Assembly (NCBI GenBank): GCA_016839745.1
Contig: JAEOTS010000116.1
Span: forward strand, 1-64,000
DNA length: 64,000 bases
Source of the DNA: Promethearchaeota archaeon
GTDB taxonomy: Archaea; Asgardarchaeota; Lokiarchaeia; Sigyniarchaeales; SOKP01
Reading direction: 5' to 3'
The notes beneath the pieces were generated by a model. The model saw nothing but the letters and a program-made list of their open reading frames with translations, searched no databases and was not told the DNA's origin. Every line of letters starts with the position of its first letter. Position 1 is the stretch's first letter. A program made the translations under genes and the position numbers. Of this stretch, positions 18,548 through 26,995 are shown in pieces.

Positions 18548-19113
18548 TTTGGGATCATCTCGAGTTACTGTTTAAATTTATGTTTTGTAGGACTACAATT
18601 TAAAATTAGTTATATAAAAGTAATAAAATTTATGAGCCAAATTATAAGGTTTTCAAACACTATTTGAAACATTTATTACCAATTTTTAAAGTATAATTGA
18701 TATATTATAGTTTTAAAACAGATTCAAAATTTCTCTCGAAGGAAGATTGAAAAACATATCCTTCAAAGCATCCAAATTAGAAAGTTTTTTAATAGAAATC
18801 TTATAAATTATTTAATTTTTAATTCTCTGTGTTTATAAAATTATATATTTACACATAAAATTAAATAATATCAATCCTTTATATAAATTATATATATTGA
18901 GTATTTGGTTTTCCCGTTCCTGTAAAATTTTTTAGGAATTTGGCTTAAAAGATAATATTAAGATAGGCACTGACTGTATCAAATTAATTTTTGCCTACTT
19001 TCAGTAGAAAAAAGCTAAATTGTTAATTATAAAATATCTAATTTCTTAAGGTATAATTAGCAATCAAATACTCTCAAGTGAAATTTTAGCAATAAAATGA
19101 AAAAAACAAGAGA
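18548..19113. other. Intergenic region with promoter signals
   Basis: About 570 bp lies between the divergent dehydratase alpha gene and the unrecognised 435-residue gene. Towards the minus-strand gene it has a TATA-like GTTATATAAAAG (18609-18620, read on the minus strand) and a palindrome TTGTAG-GA-CTACAA. Towards the plus-strand gene there is a TAGGCA...TGCCTA inverted repeat with a long loop near 18963-18998. No ORF or RNA gene is evident. Confidence 0.5.
18585..18598. promoter_or_regulatory. Palindrome TTGTAG-N2-CTACAA upstream of dehydratase alpha gene
   Basis: This perfect 6+6 inverted repeat with a 2-bp spacer lies 38-51 bp upstream of the inferred ACG start. It is about 25 bp downstream of a TATA-like element on the minus strand, so it would overlap the transcription start. 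That position fits an operator for a dimeric repressor. No second copy was noticed in front of the other dehydratase genes. Confidence 0.35.
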
Positions 19114-20421
19114 GTGATTATAATAAGGACAAAAATTATTGAGAAATTAATAACTATGAACGAGATTTCTTTAACTACCCAAAAAATTTTTAAATCTCAA
19201 TTCAAGATTTCTAAAAAATCAATTATTTCTGAGGATTACCTACTAATAATAGGTATCAGTGAAAAAGGTTTTATTTCAGTGGTTCAATCTTCAATAGATA
19301 AGAATTTTGAGAGAACTCGCATATCCATTTTGGTGTTTAATACTCAATCTTTAGCTAAAGAATTAAAAATACAACAAGAATCGCAGAATTGGATAAATCT
19401 TATTGAAGAAAAATTGATTCGATCATTGAAAACTGAGGTTAAAAATGAATTTCACAATCCATTTACAGAACTTTCTAAATTTCAATTAGAGAAAGCTCAA
19501 GAAAAAAGGAAAATATTTACGCTCGAAACTAGAATTCTAAATGTATTAATAAAGCATTTATATCGTATTAATGACTTTTCAGATGAAATTATGAAATTTC
19601 CTTTTTCTATTAACCACATTGATGGAAAGTGGGAAGAATGGGATAAAATCTATTATCCATATATTGAATTAATTGAAAATAATATACTTAAAACCCATGA
19701 AGAGAACACAAAAGTGTATCGTAATTATAATTTCGCATTAAAGGATGATACCTTTCAAAGGGTAATAGATTTATTGTTAATTACTACTACAGATTCTCAC
19801 TCAGAAACCGATAATAAGGTAAATGAAGATTTAAATCCCTATGATTATGAGATTACTTTTATTTACTGTAATAGAACATCTAAACCATTTAAATATATGA
19901 ATTTCTTAAAGTTTGTGAATGAAATTAAGTCATTTTCAAAGAGATTCAAGAATGATAAAAAAAATGAGTGTAATAATGTCAAATCACAATTAATCCTGGT
20001 TTCACTATTTGGTTATGACCTAGGAATTAAAAATTATTTGAGAACCCATTTGGTTAGAGAAGTAGATTATACTATCCCTTTAATTTTAGTACCCCCTTTC
20101 GATAATGAAGTGTGGCATAATTTTATCGAGAAAGAGGATTTAAAACAACAAAAACGAAATGAATTAGAAAATATTATACGAATCGGCAATAAGAGACAAG
20201 TATCACCTTCATATCGAAATAATATGGTAAAGTCCGCTAAAAGTGAATATAAACAGATAATTGAAAGAGATAAATTGGTAAAATTCGATAATGATTTTCT
20301 AGATAAGTGGCATTGTATATTAAATGTTTCTAAATCAGCGGAAATTCTAAAACTTAGTAAAGATAATGAGAAATTAGACAAAGATATTAATATCGTAAAA
20401 GAGGAGATATCAATATATTAA
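19114..20421 (+). CDS. Unrecognised protein, 435 residues
   Basis: I do not recognise this protein. It is mixed alpha/beta in pattern, has no membrane segment and no clear metal or nucleotide motif. The C-terminal third is Lys/Glu-rich and probably helical. It lies on the opposite strand between the two dehydratase alpha paralogues. The track's GTG at 19114 overlaps the probable ribosome binding site (GAGTGAT), so the real start must lie downstream: either ATG 19156 (MNEISLT) or a non-standard ATA at 19123, which has normal spacing. Its position suggests either a regulator of the dehydratase genes or an unrelated insertion. Confidence 0.6.
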   Translation: MIIIRTKIIEKLITMNEISLTTQKIFKSQFKISKKSIISEDYLLIIGISEKGFISVVQSSIDKNFERTRISILVFNTQSLAKELKIQQESQNWINLIEEKLIRSLKTEVKNEFHNPFTELSKFQLEKAQEKRKIFTLETRILNVLIKHLYRINDFSDEIMKFPFSINHIDGKWEEWDKIYYPYIELIENNILKTHEENTKVYRNYNFALKDDTFQRVIDLLLITTTDSHSETDNKVNEDLNPYDYEITFIYCNRTSKPFKYMNFLKFVNEIKSFSKRFKNDKKNECNNVKSQLILVSLFGYDLGIKNYLRTHLVREVDYTIPLILVPPFDNEVWHNFIEKEDLKQQKRNELENIIRIGNKRQVSPSYRNNMVKSAKSEYKQIIERDKLVKFDNDFLDKWHCILNVSKSAEILKLSKDNEKLDKDINIVKEEISIY

Positions 20422-20445
20422 GGTGTATTCCGTAATTAGGTAAAA

Positions 20446-21801
20446 TTATTTGAACATTTCCATAAATGCGCCTAATCTAGTTTTTACTTGATCGATTGAT
20501 TCTCCGATTTTATTAAATGTAATAGCAGTTGTAGGTATTTCTAATTCTCTCCTTACTTTTTCCCTTAGCATCGTGTAGCAATTTGAAATAGAATGACACC
20601 CAAATAATTGGAAAAAGACCAATCCATCGGCATTTAAATCTTTTGCCATTCTCAGATAAGATTCCGTTAATTTATCGTTATCACAACCAATTCCTGTTTC
20701 TGTAGCGTTCATGAGGAAGTGAGCATATTCTTCTGCGGGGTTTGAATGATTCGATGTGGGGATTTCTTCTAATAATTTTAACAATTCCCAATCAGCATAT
20801 AAAGCTCTTCCACCTAATTCATAGAGAATTTCGTGGCTTTTTGGTTCCCACCCTCCGAACATTGGTGTTACAAATATTCGTGGTCTATCGGATACATCCA
20901 TCCCAATTCCTTTTCTGATCCTTTCTCTCATTTCCTTTTCAAGCGATACCATATTGTCTCTATATCTGGTTGCGTTTGAGTTATAATCTTGAAAAGTAAT
21001 GCTTAAAAGTGCCATAATCTCGCTAAATGTTGCTGGATTGCAAGGGTAAAAATCGGAAGCGCTAATATCATATATTATATTTTTGTATGCTCTTTTTACT
21101 TGGTTACCAATTTTGAAATGATCTCTTAACTGATTATCCGTAATCGTATTACCTGTTAAATTCTCAAAATCTTTAATCGCGTCTGAAATATTATCAGTTA
21201 GTAATTCTATAGAATTTCCTATGTTTCTAGGAGGAATATCGATCCATATTTGTTTAGGCCCCTGGTTAATTGCTTTCAGTGATTCTAAATATTTATTGTA
21301 AGCACTACAACGAATTGTAACGTTAAGGCAAGCATCTACATTGCTACCTTTTGAGATGTGCATACCAACTAAACTTTTTAATCCATAACAAAAATCAGTT
21401 GAAATTCCACTCTCAATTCCAATATCATACATTTCATTGTACTTTTTATTTATAACATCAATTACCTCTTCGATAATGTTATCTACTATTTTACTGACGT
21501 CTTCAATTCCAAGATTCCTAATAAAACCGAGAAAATTTGATACTGAATCCCAACCAAAGATACTTGAAGCCGAACCTAAATATGTAAGATATTTATTTAT
21601 CTCAAATTGATGCATTCTTATTGGAAAAACAGGGATTGTGCCTGCCGCAAAAGCTAAATCCGAAAACGGTAAGGTAACCGCTACTAATTTCTCTTTTTCC
21701 CGAAATTTTTTCCTTTTCAAATAATTACGACCTGCCAGCAGGTTGTAAGCGATACGTAACACACTACTGAATTGTATAATCTCGTCTGCAATTAAACTCA
21801 T
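20446..21801 (-). CDS. 2-hydroxyacyl-CoA dehydratase/benzoyl-CoA reductase-type alpha subunit (copy 2)
   Basis: This is the 451-residue paralogue of the gene at 17189-18547, with the same HgdB/FldB-family features (YNEMYDIGIESG, YPCNPATFSEIM, RKGIGMDV, GIGCDNDKLTESYL). It starts with ATG (MSLIADE) and overlaps the end of the upstream beta-subunit gene by 4 bp (ATGA), with an SD-like GAGATGATG inside that gene, so the two are translationally coupled. Together with the beta subunit and activator it should form a complete enzyme. The acyl-CoA substrate (2-hydroxyglutaryl-, phenyllactyl-, lactyl- or benzoyl-CoA) cannot be decided from sequence. Confidence 0.9.
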   Translation of the reverse strand: MSLIADEIIQFSSVLRIAYNLLAGRNYLKRKKFREKEKLVAVTLPFSDLAFAAGTIPVFPIRMHQFEINKYLTYLGSASSIFGWDSVSNFLGFIRNLGIEDVSKIVDNIIEEVIDVINKKYNEMYDIGIESGISTDFCYGLKSLVGMHISKGSNVDACLNVTIRCSAYNKYLESLKAINQGPKQIWIDIPPRNIGNSIELLTDNISDAIKDFENLTGNTITDNQLRDHFKIGNQVKRAYKNIIYDISASDFYPCNPATFSEIMALLSITFQDYNSNATRYRDNMVSLEKEMRERIRKGIGMDVSDRPRIFVTPMFGGWEPKSHEILYELGGRALYADWELLKLLEEIPTSNHSNPAEEYAHFLMNATETGIGCDNDKLTESYLRMAKDLNADGLVFFQLFGCHSISNCYTMLREKVRRELEIPTTAITFNKIGESIDQVKTRLGAFMEMFK

Positions 21802-22937
21802 TTCATCATCTCTAAATATGCTTCAATTCTTGTTGATAATTGACCTCTATTTGCTCGAGAATAATCTCTTTCTAAATTTAGAACTTGTATTCCTTTTTCC
21901 TGAAGTCGATCTTTTAAGAAAGACGACATTAAAGAGATATGGTCACAAAATTTTATGATGTGGTTGATTACACCTAATTTTTTACCTTTTGTCTTTGAAT
22001 AATCTTGGTAATAATTCTCGATTTGAGATATTTTGTGTTCGAGAAAATTAGGTACTGAATGGTCGCCATATACATTATTCTTAAACTTCAAAACTAGTAA
22101 ATCTAAAGGATCTTTTTCCATATTTATACTATTATCGTTTATAATTTGGGAATAATAATGATTCCCAATCCAAGTATCGAAAAAAACTATGTTTCCTCCT
22201 CCTTCCTCGATTAAATCTACCATATTATCGTTAATAAAGATCGAGCAACCAGTAAATAAAATATCTTTAGATGTCTCTGATATAGGGGATGGATTTTCTT
22301 TAACATATTGAACAAATTTATCTAAATCGGGTTGAAACTCTGGACCATAAAGCATCGCTCTATGTATAACTTTTAATTTTTCTGATCCTAAAATCTCTAA
22401 CTCATTAACTTCTAATAAGACTTTTTTAAATTGATTATACTTATTTATACTCTCAAGTAATCTCTCGTTAGTTATTTCAGCTCCTATAATACCTTCAAGT
22501 TTGTTCTTTAAGTCTAATAATTCTAATTTAAAATATTTCAGACTGCTTTCATTTTTCGTATAAGGAACATAAAAGTTCAATCGAGAGATGTTAAAATATC
22601 TGGAAATAATTTCTGACACACAGACATCTGAAACGCAGTGATTAGAAACTATAAAATAATCTACTAATTCCAAGAATTTAAAAAGATTAGGTTTTGTTGA
22701 AAACAATCCTATACAGGACTGAGCGAAAGCACAGGTAGATGGAGGTAAATAATCATGGCTCGCGTCCATCAAATCGTCATTCCCTCCAAATATCATCCTT
22801 AAAGGAAAGAATCCAGCAGCATCAAGCAATTCTTCGGGGATATTATCGTGAGCTAAGTAAGCAACAATTTTATACCCTTCTGATTTTTTTTCCTTAAGAA
22901 ATAGAGAAAAATCAGATAATAAACTTAAATCATCCAT
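21798..22937 (-). CDS. 2-hydroxyacyl-CoA dehydratase-type beta subunit (HgdB/FldC family)
   Basis: This protein of about 379 residues shows the family pattern most clearly. It has cysteines in STCAFAQSC, NHCVSDVC and FTGC that match Fe-S ligands of the family, an EITNERLLESI helix, and the C-terminal signature ERDYSRANRGQLSTRIEAYLEM. It pairs with one of the alpha paralogues to hold the Fe-S clusters at the active site. It is the first gene of a coupled pair with copy 2 of alpha and lies about 110 bp from the activator gene. ATG at 22937 is preferred over the track's TTG two codons upstream. Confidence 0.9.
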   Translation of the reverse strand: MDDLSLLSDFSLFLKEKKSEGYKIVAYLAHDNIPEELLDAAGFFPLRMIFGGNDDLMDASHDYLPPSTCAFAQSCIGLFSTKPNLFKFLELVDYFIVSNHCVSDVCVSEIISRYFNISRLNFYVPYTKNESSLKYFKLELLDLKNKLEGIIGAEITNERLLESINKYNQFKKVLLEVNELEILGSEKLKVIHRAMLYGPEFQPDLDKFVQYVKENPSPISETSKDILFTGCSIFINDNMVDLIEEGGGNIVFFDTWIGNHYYSQIINDNSINMEKDPLDLLVLKFKNNVYGDHSVPNFLEHKISQIENYYQDYSKTKGKKLGVINHIIKFCDHISLMSSFLKDRLQEKGIQVLNLERDYSRANRGQLSTRIEAYLEMMK

Positions 22938-23050
22938 AATCAAAAATTCGGCAGTATAAATGTATTTATCAGAAAAACATTAATTCTTTTTAAAAGTTTA
23001 CCGACTTAAAATATAGATAATAATATTAATTTAAATAAGATTTATTAGTT

Positions 23051-23830
23051 TTAATTAGAATTGTTTTCTTGGGCTATTAATGCGGCACCAATAGCTCCTG
23101 TTAATTGAGGAAACTCGGGTGTTTCAATTTCATAGCTAAGTTCTTCTTCTAAATATTTTTTCACTGCAGGATTTTTCGCGACTCCACCACAAAATACTAA
23201 TTTGGGGCCAACTCCAATGCGTTTTGCCATTCCAGCAACCCTTCTCGCGATTGATCTATGGATTCCGCTAGCTATTTCTTCTTTAGAAGCGCCTCTTGCA
23301 AACAAGCTAATTACTTCACTTTCCGCAAAAACTGTGCATGTCGAACTAATTGAAGCAGATTTGTTAGATCTTAAAGCTAAATTTCCAAATTGATCAATAG
23401 GAACCTCTAAAGCATGAGCCATGACTTCTAAGAACCTACCTGTCCCTGCTGCGCATTTATCATTCATTTGAAAGTCAACGACATTTCCCGTTTTCTTAGA
23501 TATTACAATTGCTTTACTATCCTGGCCACCAATATCAATAACCGAGTGGACATCTGGAAAAAAATATTGCGTACCTTTTGCATGGGCAGTAATTTCGGTT
23601 ACACGGTCATCTGCTATGTCTATTGTGTTCCTTCCGTAACCAGTACTCATCAAAAACACTTCATCTTTGTTTAAATTATTCTTTTTTAATAGATCATCGA
23701 ACAAATTGTGCCCTATCCTTTTGAAATCATATGTGGATCTTTCCGTTCGGTAATCAATTAATTTTCCTTCACTTATAAGTGCAATCTTTGTTGCTAAAGA
23801 TCCAATATCAATCCCTATGAAAGTTTTCAA
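23051..23830 (-). CDS. 2-hydroxyacyl-CoA dehydratase/benzoyl-CoA reductase activase (HgdC-like, ASKHA ATPase)
   Basis: This 259-residue ASKHA-fold ATPase has the phosphate-1 loop GIDIGSLATKIALI, the DIGGQDSK phosphate-2 loop (about residue 98), the NDKCAAGTGRFLEVMA segment with one bridging Fe-S Cys, a second Cys in SSTCTVFAESEV, and the adenosine loop FCGGVAKNP. The homodimer holds one [4Fe-4S] cluster and injects a low-potential electron into the dehydratase, driven by ATP. It is upstream of the beta and alpha genes on the same strand, completing an oxygen-sensitive system and implying an anaerobic lifestyle. Confidence 0.94.
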   Translation of the reverse strand: MKTFIGIDIGSLATKIALISEGKLIDYRTERSTYDFKRIGHNLFDDLLKKNNLNKDEVFLMSTGYGRNTIDIADDRVTEITAHAKGTQYFFPDVHSVIDIGGQDSKAIVISKKTGNVVDFQMNDKCAAGTGRFLEVMAHALEVPIDQFGNLALRSNKSASISSTCTVFAESEVISLFARGASKEEIASGIHRSIARRVAGMAKRIGVGPKLVFCGGVAKNPAVKKYLEEELSYEIETPEFPQLTGAIGAALIAQENNSN

Positions 23831-23914
23831 TTTAAATCAGTCAAATAAATTAAGTTTTTGTAAAGAAATTATTTTAAAAATTTTAATTTTTCGATAATAA
23901 TTTTAAATTTTATC

Positions 23915-24634
23915 CTAGTTTAACAATAAAATGGATATTACCATAGTTATCCCAAAAGCAGCCAACATTTGAAGGATGTTTTTTAATATCGATTCTTGCG
24001 AAATAAAGCCTACAAAACTACCAAGCAGAACAATAAAAACAAAGATAACTAAAAAGGAATAGATAAATGTTTCAACATTCGCTTTTTCTGTTAAAAAGAA
24101 AGGTATAAGAGGAATTGTCCCTCCTAAAAAAGGAGCACCACCATTTACAAGTGAAACAACTATGGATGCGAATCTTTCTGCTTTCTCCTGTATAGTTTTT
24201 ACTCTTTCCTTCTTAATTCTTGGATTCTTTATACCTCTTTTTTTTTTCTCATTTTTACGATTTAGATTTACTGTTATCATAGCTTTCTCGATTTCTTCAT
24301 TTTCCATTTTGATATCTTCCTCATTTTTTTGTTCCTCCTCTACGAGAACCATTGCTTTGTCTAACTCTAATTTCAGTTTTTTTTGCTCTGCTTTTTCTGA
24401 AATATATGACCCACTCAACCCAGATACTAACATTGAAATAGAAGTAGCAAGACCAGTCAATAAAACAAGATAACTATCTATGGTTAATTGACTTCCTCTT
24501 AATATAGATATAAAAAAACCAAGAATAATACCTAATACAGTCAACATTCCGTCGTAAAAGTTATTTACAAAATAACGACGGGCAATTGAAAAAAAATCGG
24601 TAATATCGGCGTACGTTCTAACTTTTTCAATCAT
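23915..24634 (-). CDS. VIT1/CCC1-like membrane protein (copy 1)
   Basis: This 239-residue protein resembles vacuolar-iron-transporter-type proteins. A YDGMLTVLGIILGFF helix (the DG...G pattern of TM1) is followed by TM2, a highly charged cytosolic helical insert (about 80-150, with runs of Glu and Lys) and three C-terminal hydrophobic helices beginning with LVNGGAPFLGGTIPL. In VIT1 the equivalent insert binds Fe2+ before export. A divalent metal transporter is inferred. It is adjacent to a second, related gene on the same strand. Confidence 0.72.
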   Translation of the reverse strand: MIEKVRTYADITDFFSIARRYFVNNFYDGMLTVLGIILGFFISILRGSQLTIDSYLVLLTGLATSISMLVSGLSGSYISEKAEQKKLKLELDKAMVLVEEEQKNEEDIKMENEEIEKAMITVNLNRKNEKKKRGIKNPRIKKERVKTIQEKAERFASIVVSLVNGGAPFLGGTIPLIPFFLTEKANVETFIYSFLVIFVFIVLLGSFVGFISQESILKNILQMLAAFGITMVISILLLN

Positions 24635-24808
24635 TTTATATTATCTTTACTGGGATTACGATACGTTTTAATGATCTTTATTATCCTAAATTTGTTTGTT
24701 CTAAAAATTAATCTGAGATTCTAATAGCTCTTTATTCCTATTTGGTTATTATCACTTATATAAATAATGTTTGAAAACTAATGAAATAAATTTTAATTTA
24801 AATTTAAA

Positions 24809-25606
24809 TTAAGGAGAGATTGCTAACTCAAGCAGCAGGGAAACGATTAAAGTAGTGATACCCGCTGTAACAAGGTGTAAAGTATATTTTAAACGCCCTC
24901 CATCAGAAATTTTTCCGAGGAAGATCCCTAAATAAACTAATATACCGACCAATACGGCGTAAGAAACGATAAAATGAAACAACGATAAATCTGTACCAAA
25001 GAAAAATGGCAATAGCGGGAGAATTGATCCTAAAACAGGAGCACCTCCGTCGACTAAAGATGCAACTATGGTTGCAAATCTTTCTGATTGCTCGATTAAT
25101 GATTTTTCCTCATTTTTTTTTATCTTAAGAATGGATTTACTAGACTTATGAGTTTGTTCCATATTAATTGGAGTTATCATCGCTTTTTGAATCGCGATCT
25201 TCTCTAACTTCAACTTTTCTTCAAACTCTTTTCTACGAATCTCCTTATCTTTATTCTGAAGTTCTTCCTCAATAATTACCATTTCTTTCTTTAAATCCAT
25301 TATCTTTTTCTTTCGCTCAGCTTCTTCGGAGAGAAATGCGCCCCATAAACCACTTATGCCAATTGCTAAAGCTGTAGATAACCCTGTTATTACTATAACA
25401 GTTGAACTTAAAATTTGACTTGTATTTGATAGGAAATTTGGTAGGAATATTATAAAGCTTCCGCTCACTATACCCGCACAAGTTAAGGCTCCGTCAAAGG
25501 CGTTGTTAAAAAATTTTCGTCGTGCGATAATCCCTAAATTAGACATTTCAGAATATTTACGCCATCTAGCTACTTTAGCCTTTAATCCCATTTTAGGTAA
25601 ATACAC
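24809..25606 (-). CDS. VIT1/CCC1-like membrane protein (copy 2)
   Basis: This 265-residue paralogue of the preceding gene has the same order: NAFDGALTCAGIVSGSF (TM1), TM2 at about 65-90, a Glu/Lys-rich helical insert (about 95-175) and a C-terminal bundle starting LVDGGAPVLGSILPLL. The N-terminal extension is rich in Lys and Arg. The two genes are tandem, 174 bp apart, and probably arose by duplication; they could form a heterodimer. The start is GTG at 25606 or ATG at 25591. Divalent metal transport is inferred from the family only. Confidence 0.72.
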   Translation of the reverse strand: MYLPKMGLKAKVARWRKYSEMSNLGIIARRKFFNNAFDGALTCAGIVSGSFIIFLPNFLSNTSQILSSTVIVITGLSTALAIGISGLWGAFLSEEAERKKKIMDLKKEMVIIEEELQNKDKEIRRKEFEEKLKLEKIAIQKAMITPINMEQTHKSSKSILKIKKNEEKSLIEQSERFATIVASLVDGGAPVLGSILPLLPFFFGTDLSLFHFIVSYAVLVGILVYLGIFLGKISDGGRLKYTLHLVTAGITTLIVSLLLELAISP

Positions 25607-25782
25607 CCTTATTAACGAATTCTATAAATTTTAGATTTAAATAGATATGATTTAAAATCTATTATAATTCTTATAAATAATAGAAACTATTAATCTTTTT
25701 TACTTAAATTTACTTAAAAACTGATGATTTTTATTTATTTATTCATATTATAATCATAGAATATTTAAAATTTAGTGATTCT

Positions 25783-26427
25783 ATGTCATCCAATAGAAAG
25801 GTAAAAGAAGAAATAATTACGCTTCTCATAGAGCATTCTAGAATAATTTATAGTGTAACTAGTGATATGGGAGTATATTACTCCGCTTGGGCAGAAGATT
25901 TTGAATCTAATAAAAAAAATCTAGAGAAGAAAAAGAGTAAAATGCAACTATCTGAAGAAGAAGCTGACGAGTTAAAAATTCGGTTAATACAAAACTTTTC
26001 AGAAGCAGAAGCCTTTAATCTTGGGGCCTATGTAAATTTAGTGTTGAAAATGGATAACATCATTAATTATCCTCTTGAATTTGTTGATATGCTGACTAAA
26101 ATTAATATTGAAGGAAAGATTGCAAAACAAATTAAAAAGAAATATCATAAGTTATTAAACCAGGTTATGGAAATGGTTGATATTTTAAAAACTGCTATAA
26201 AAAACTTAAGAGACCAACCAGATATGGTTTTTGGAAATACTACAACAATTCATGAACTTGAATCCGAGATCGACAAAACTTACAGGCAATTTCTTGAGTT
26301 CATATACTCTAATATTGAAGACATCAGAACACTATTGAGAATTAGAGATAGTATAGTTCTTTTAGAACAGATGGCAGATCGAGTTCACGATGTTGCTGAT
26401 TTAATGAGAGTGTTATTATACCAATAA
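25783..26427 (+). CDS. PhoU-like protein (DUF47 family)
   Basis: This is a 214-residue all-helical protein. The segments FNLGAYVNLVLKMDNIINYPLEFVD and LEQMADRVHDVADLM, with acidic residues spaced as in PhoU metal clusters, fit the DUF47/PhoU-like family, often linked to phosphate or metal transport control. It has a good AGTGATTCT-ATG start. It is the first plus-strand gene before the ATPase operon, divergent from the two VIT-like genes, and may regulate one of these transport functions. No inorganic phosphate transporter is in view. Confidence 0.7.
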   Translation: MSSNRKVKEEIITLLIEHSRIIYSVTSDMGVYYSAWAEDFESNKKNLEKKKSKMQLSEEEADELKIRLIQNFSEAEAFNLGAYVNLVLKMDNIINYPLEFVDMLTKINIEGKIAKQIKKKYHKLLNQVMEMVDILKTAIKNLRDQPDMVFGNTTTIHELESEIDKTYRQFLEFIYSNIEDIRTLLRIRDSIVLLEQMADRVHDVADLMRVLLYQ

Positions 26428-26591
26428 ACATAAAATTCCTATAAATCAGATTCTTTATTATTCTTGAACCAACTTATTGATTTTTAGGCAAATTTCGATT
26501 TTATAGGAAAAAGTAGAAAAATTTATACACCTACTTTTACTATTCTATTTTAAAATAATATTTATAAAAACAAGTAAAAGTTGTGAATTCT

Positions 26592-26954
26592 ATGAATGGA
26601 AAGAAGAAATTTTATATTTTACTCGGATTTTTCCAATTAGTATTGGTAGCTATTGTATTCCTAAGCGTAGATGGCGTTATAACGATGGTAGCGGCACAAA
26701 CAGAGAGTTTTGATTATTATAATTCTCCAACAGCGGCAATTTTGGCAGTTTCCGCAGCAATATCTCTCGCTGCATCAGTATTAGGAAGTGCTATGGCTAT
26801 AAGAACAGTAGGTACAGCAGCTATATCGTCCTTATCCGAGAGAGAAGAAAGTTTTTTTAAGGCATTTTTAATCGTAGCATTATGCGAAGCTTTAGCCGTG
26901 TATGGTTTAATTGTAGCAATCCTATTCTGGACAAAAATACCTAATCCGATATAA
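26592..26954 (+). CDS. atpK: A/V-type ATPase membrane rotor subunit K (c subunit)
   Basis: This proteolipid of about 120 residues has an extra N-terminal hydrophobic segment (signal-like or first TM, ending VAAQ) and one c-type hairpin. Helix 1 is Ala/Gly-rich (LAASVLGSAMAIRT); helix 2 holds the ion-binding Glu in CEALAVYGL. The Glu is followed by Ala rather than Thr/Ser, and no Gln is visible in helix 1, so the Na+ ligand set is missing and H+ coupling is more likely. The track start GTG at 26583 overlaps the GTGAAT ribosome binding site; ATG at 26592 is preferred. It opens the ATPase operon. Confidence 0.9.
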   Translation: MNGKKKFYILLGFFQLVLVAIVFLSVDGVITMVAAQTESFDYYNSPTAAILAVSAAISLAASVLGSAMAIRTVGTAAISSLSEREESFFKAFLIVALCEALAVYGLIVAILFWTKIPNPI

Positions 26955-26995
26955 TTTCGTTTATTATTTAAATTCTATAGTTAGGTGATTTTTGC

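Noticed and set aside
20067-20381. 104-residue minus-strand ORF
   Set aside because: Antisense within the 435-residue gene; no ribosome binding site and no known motif.
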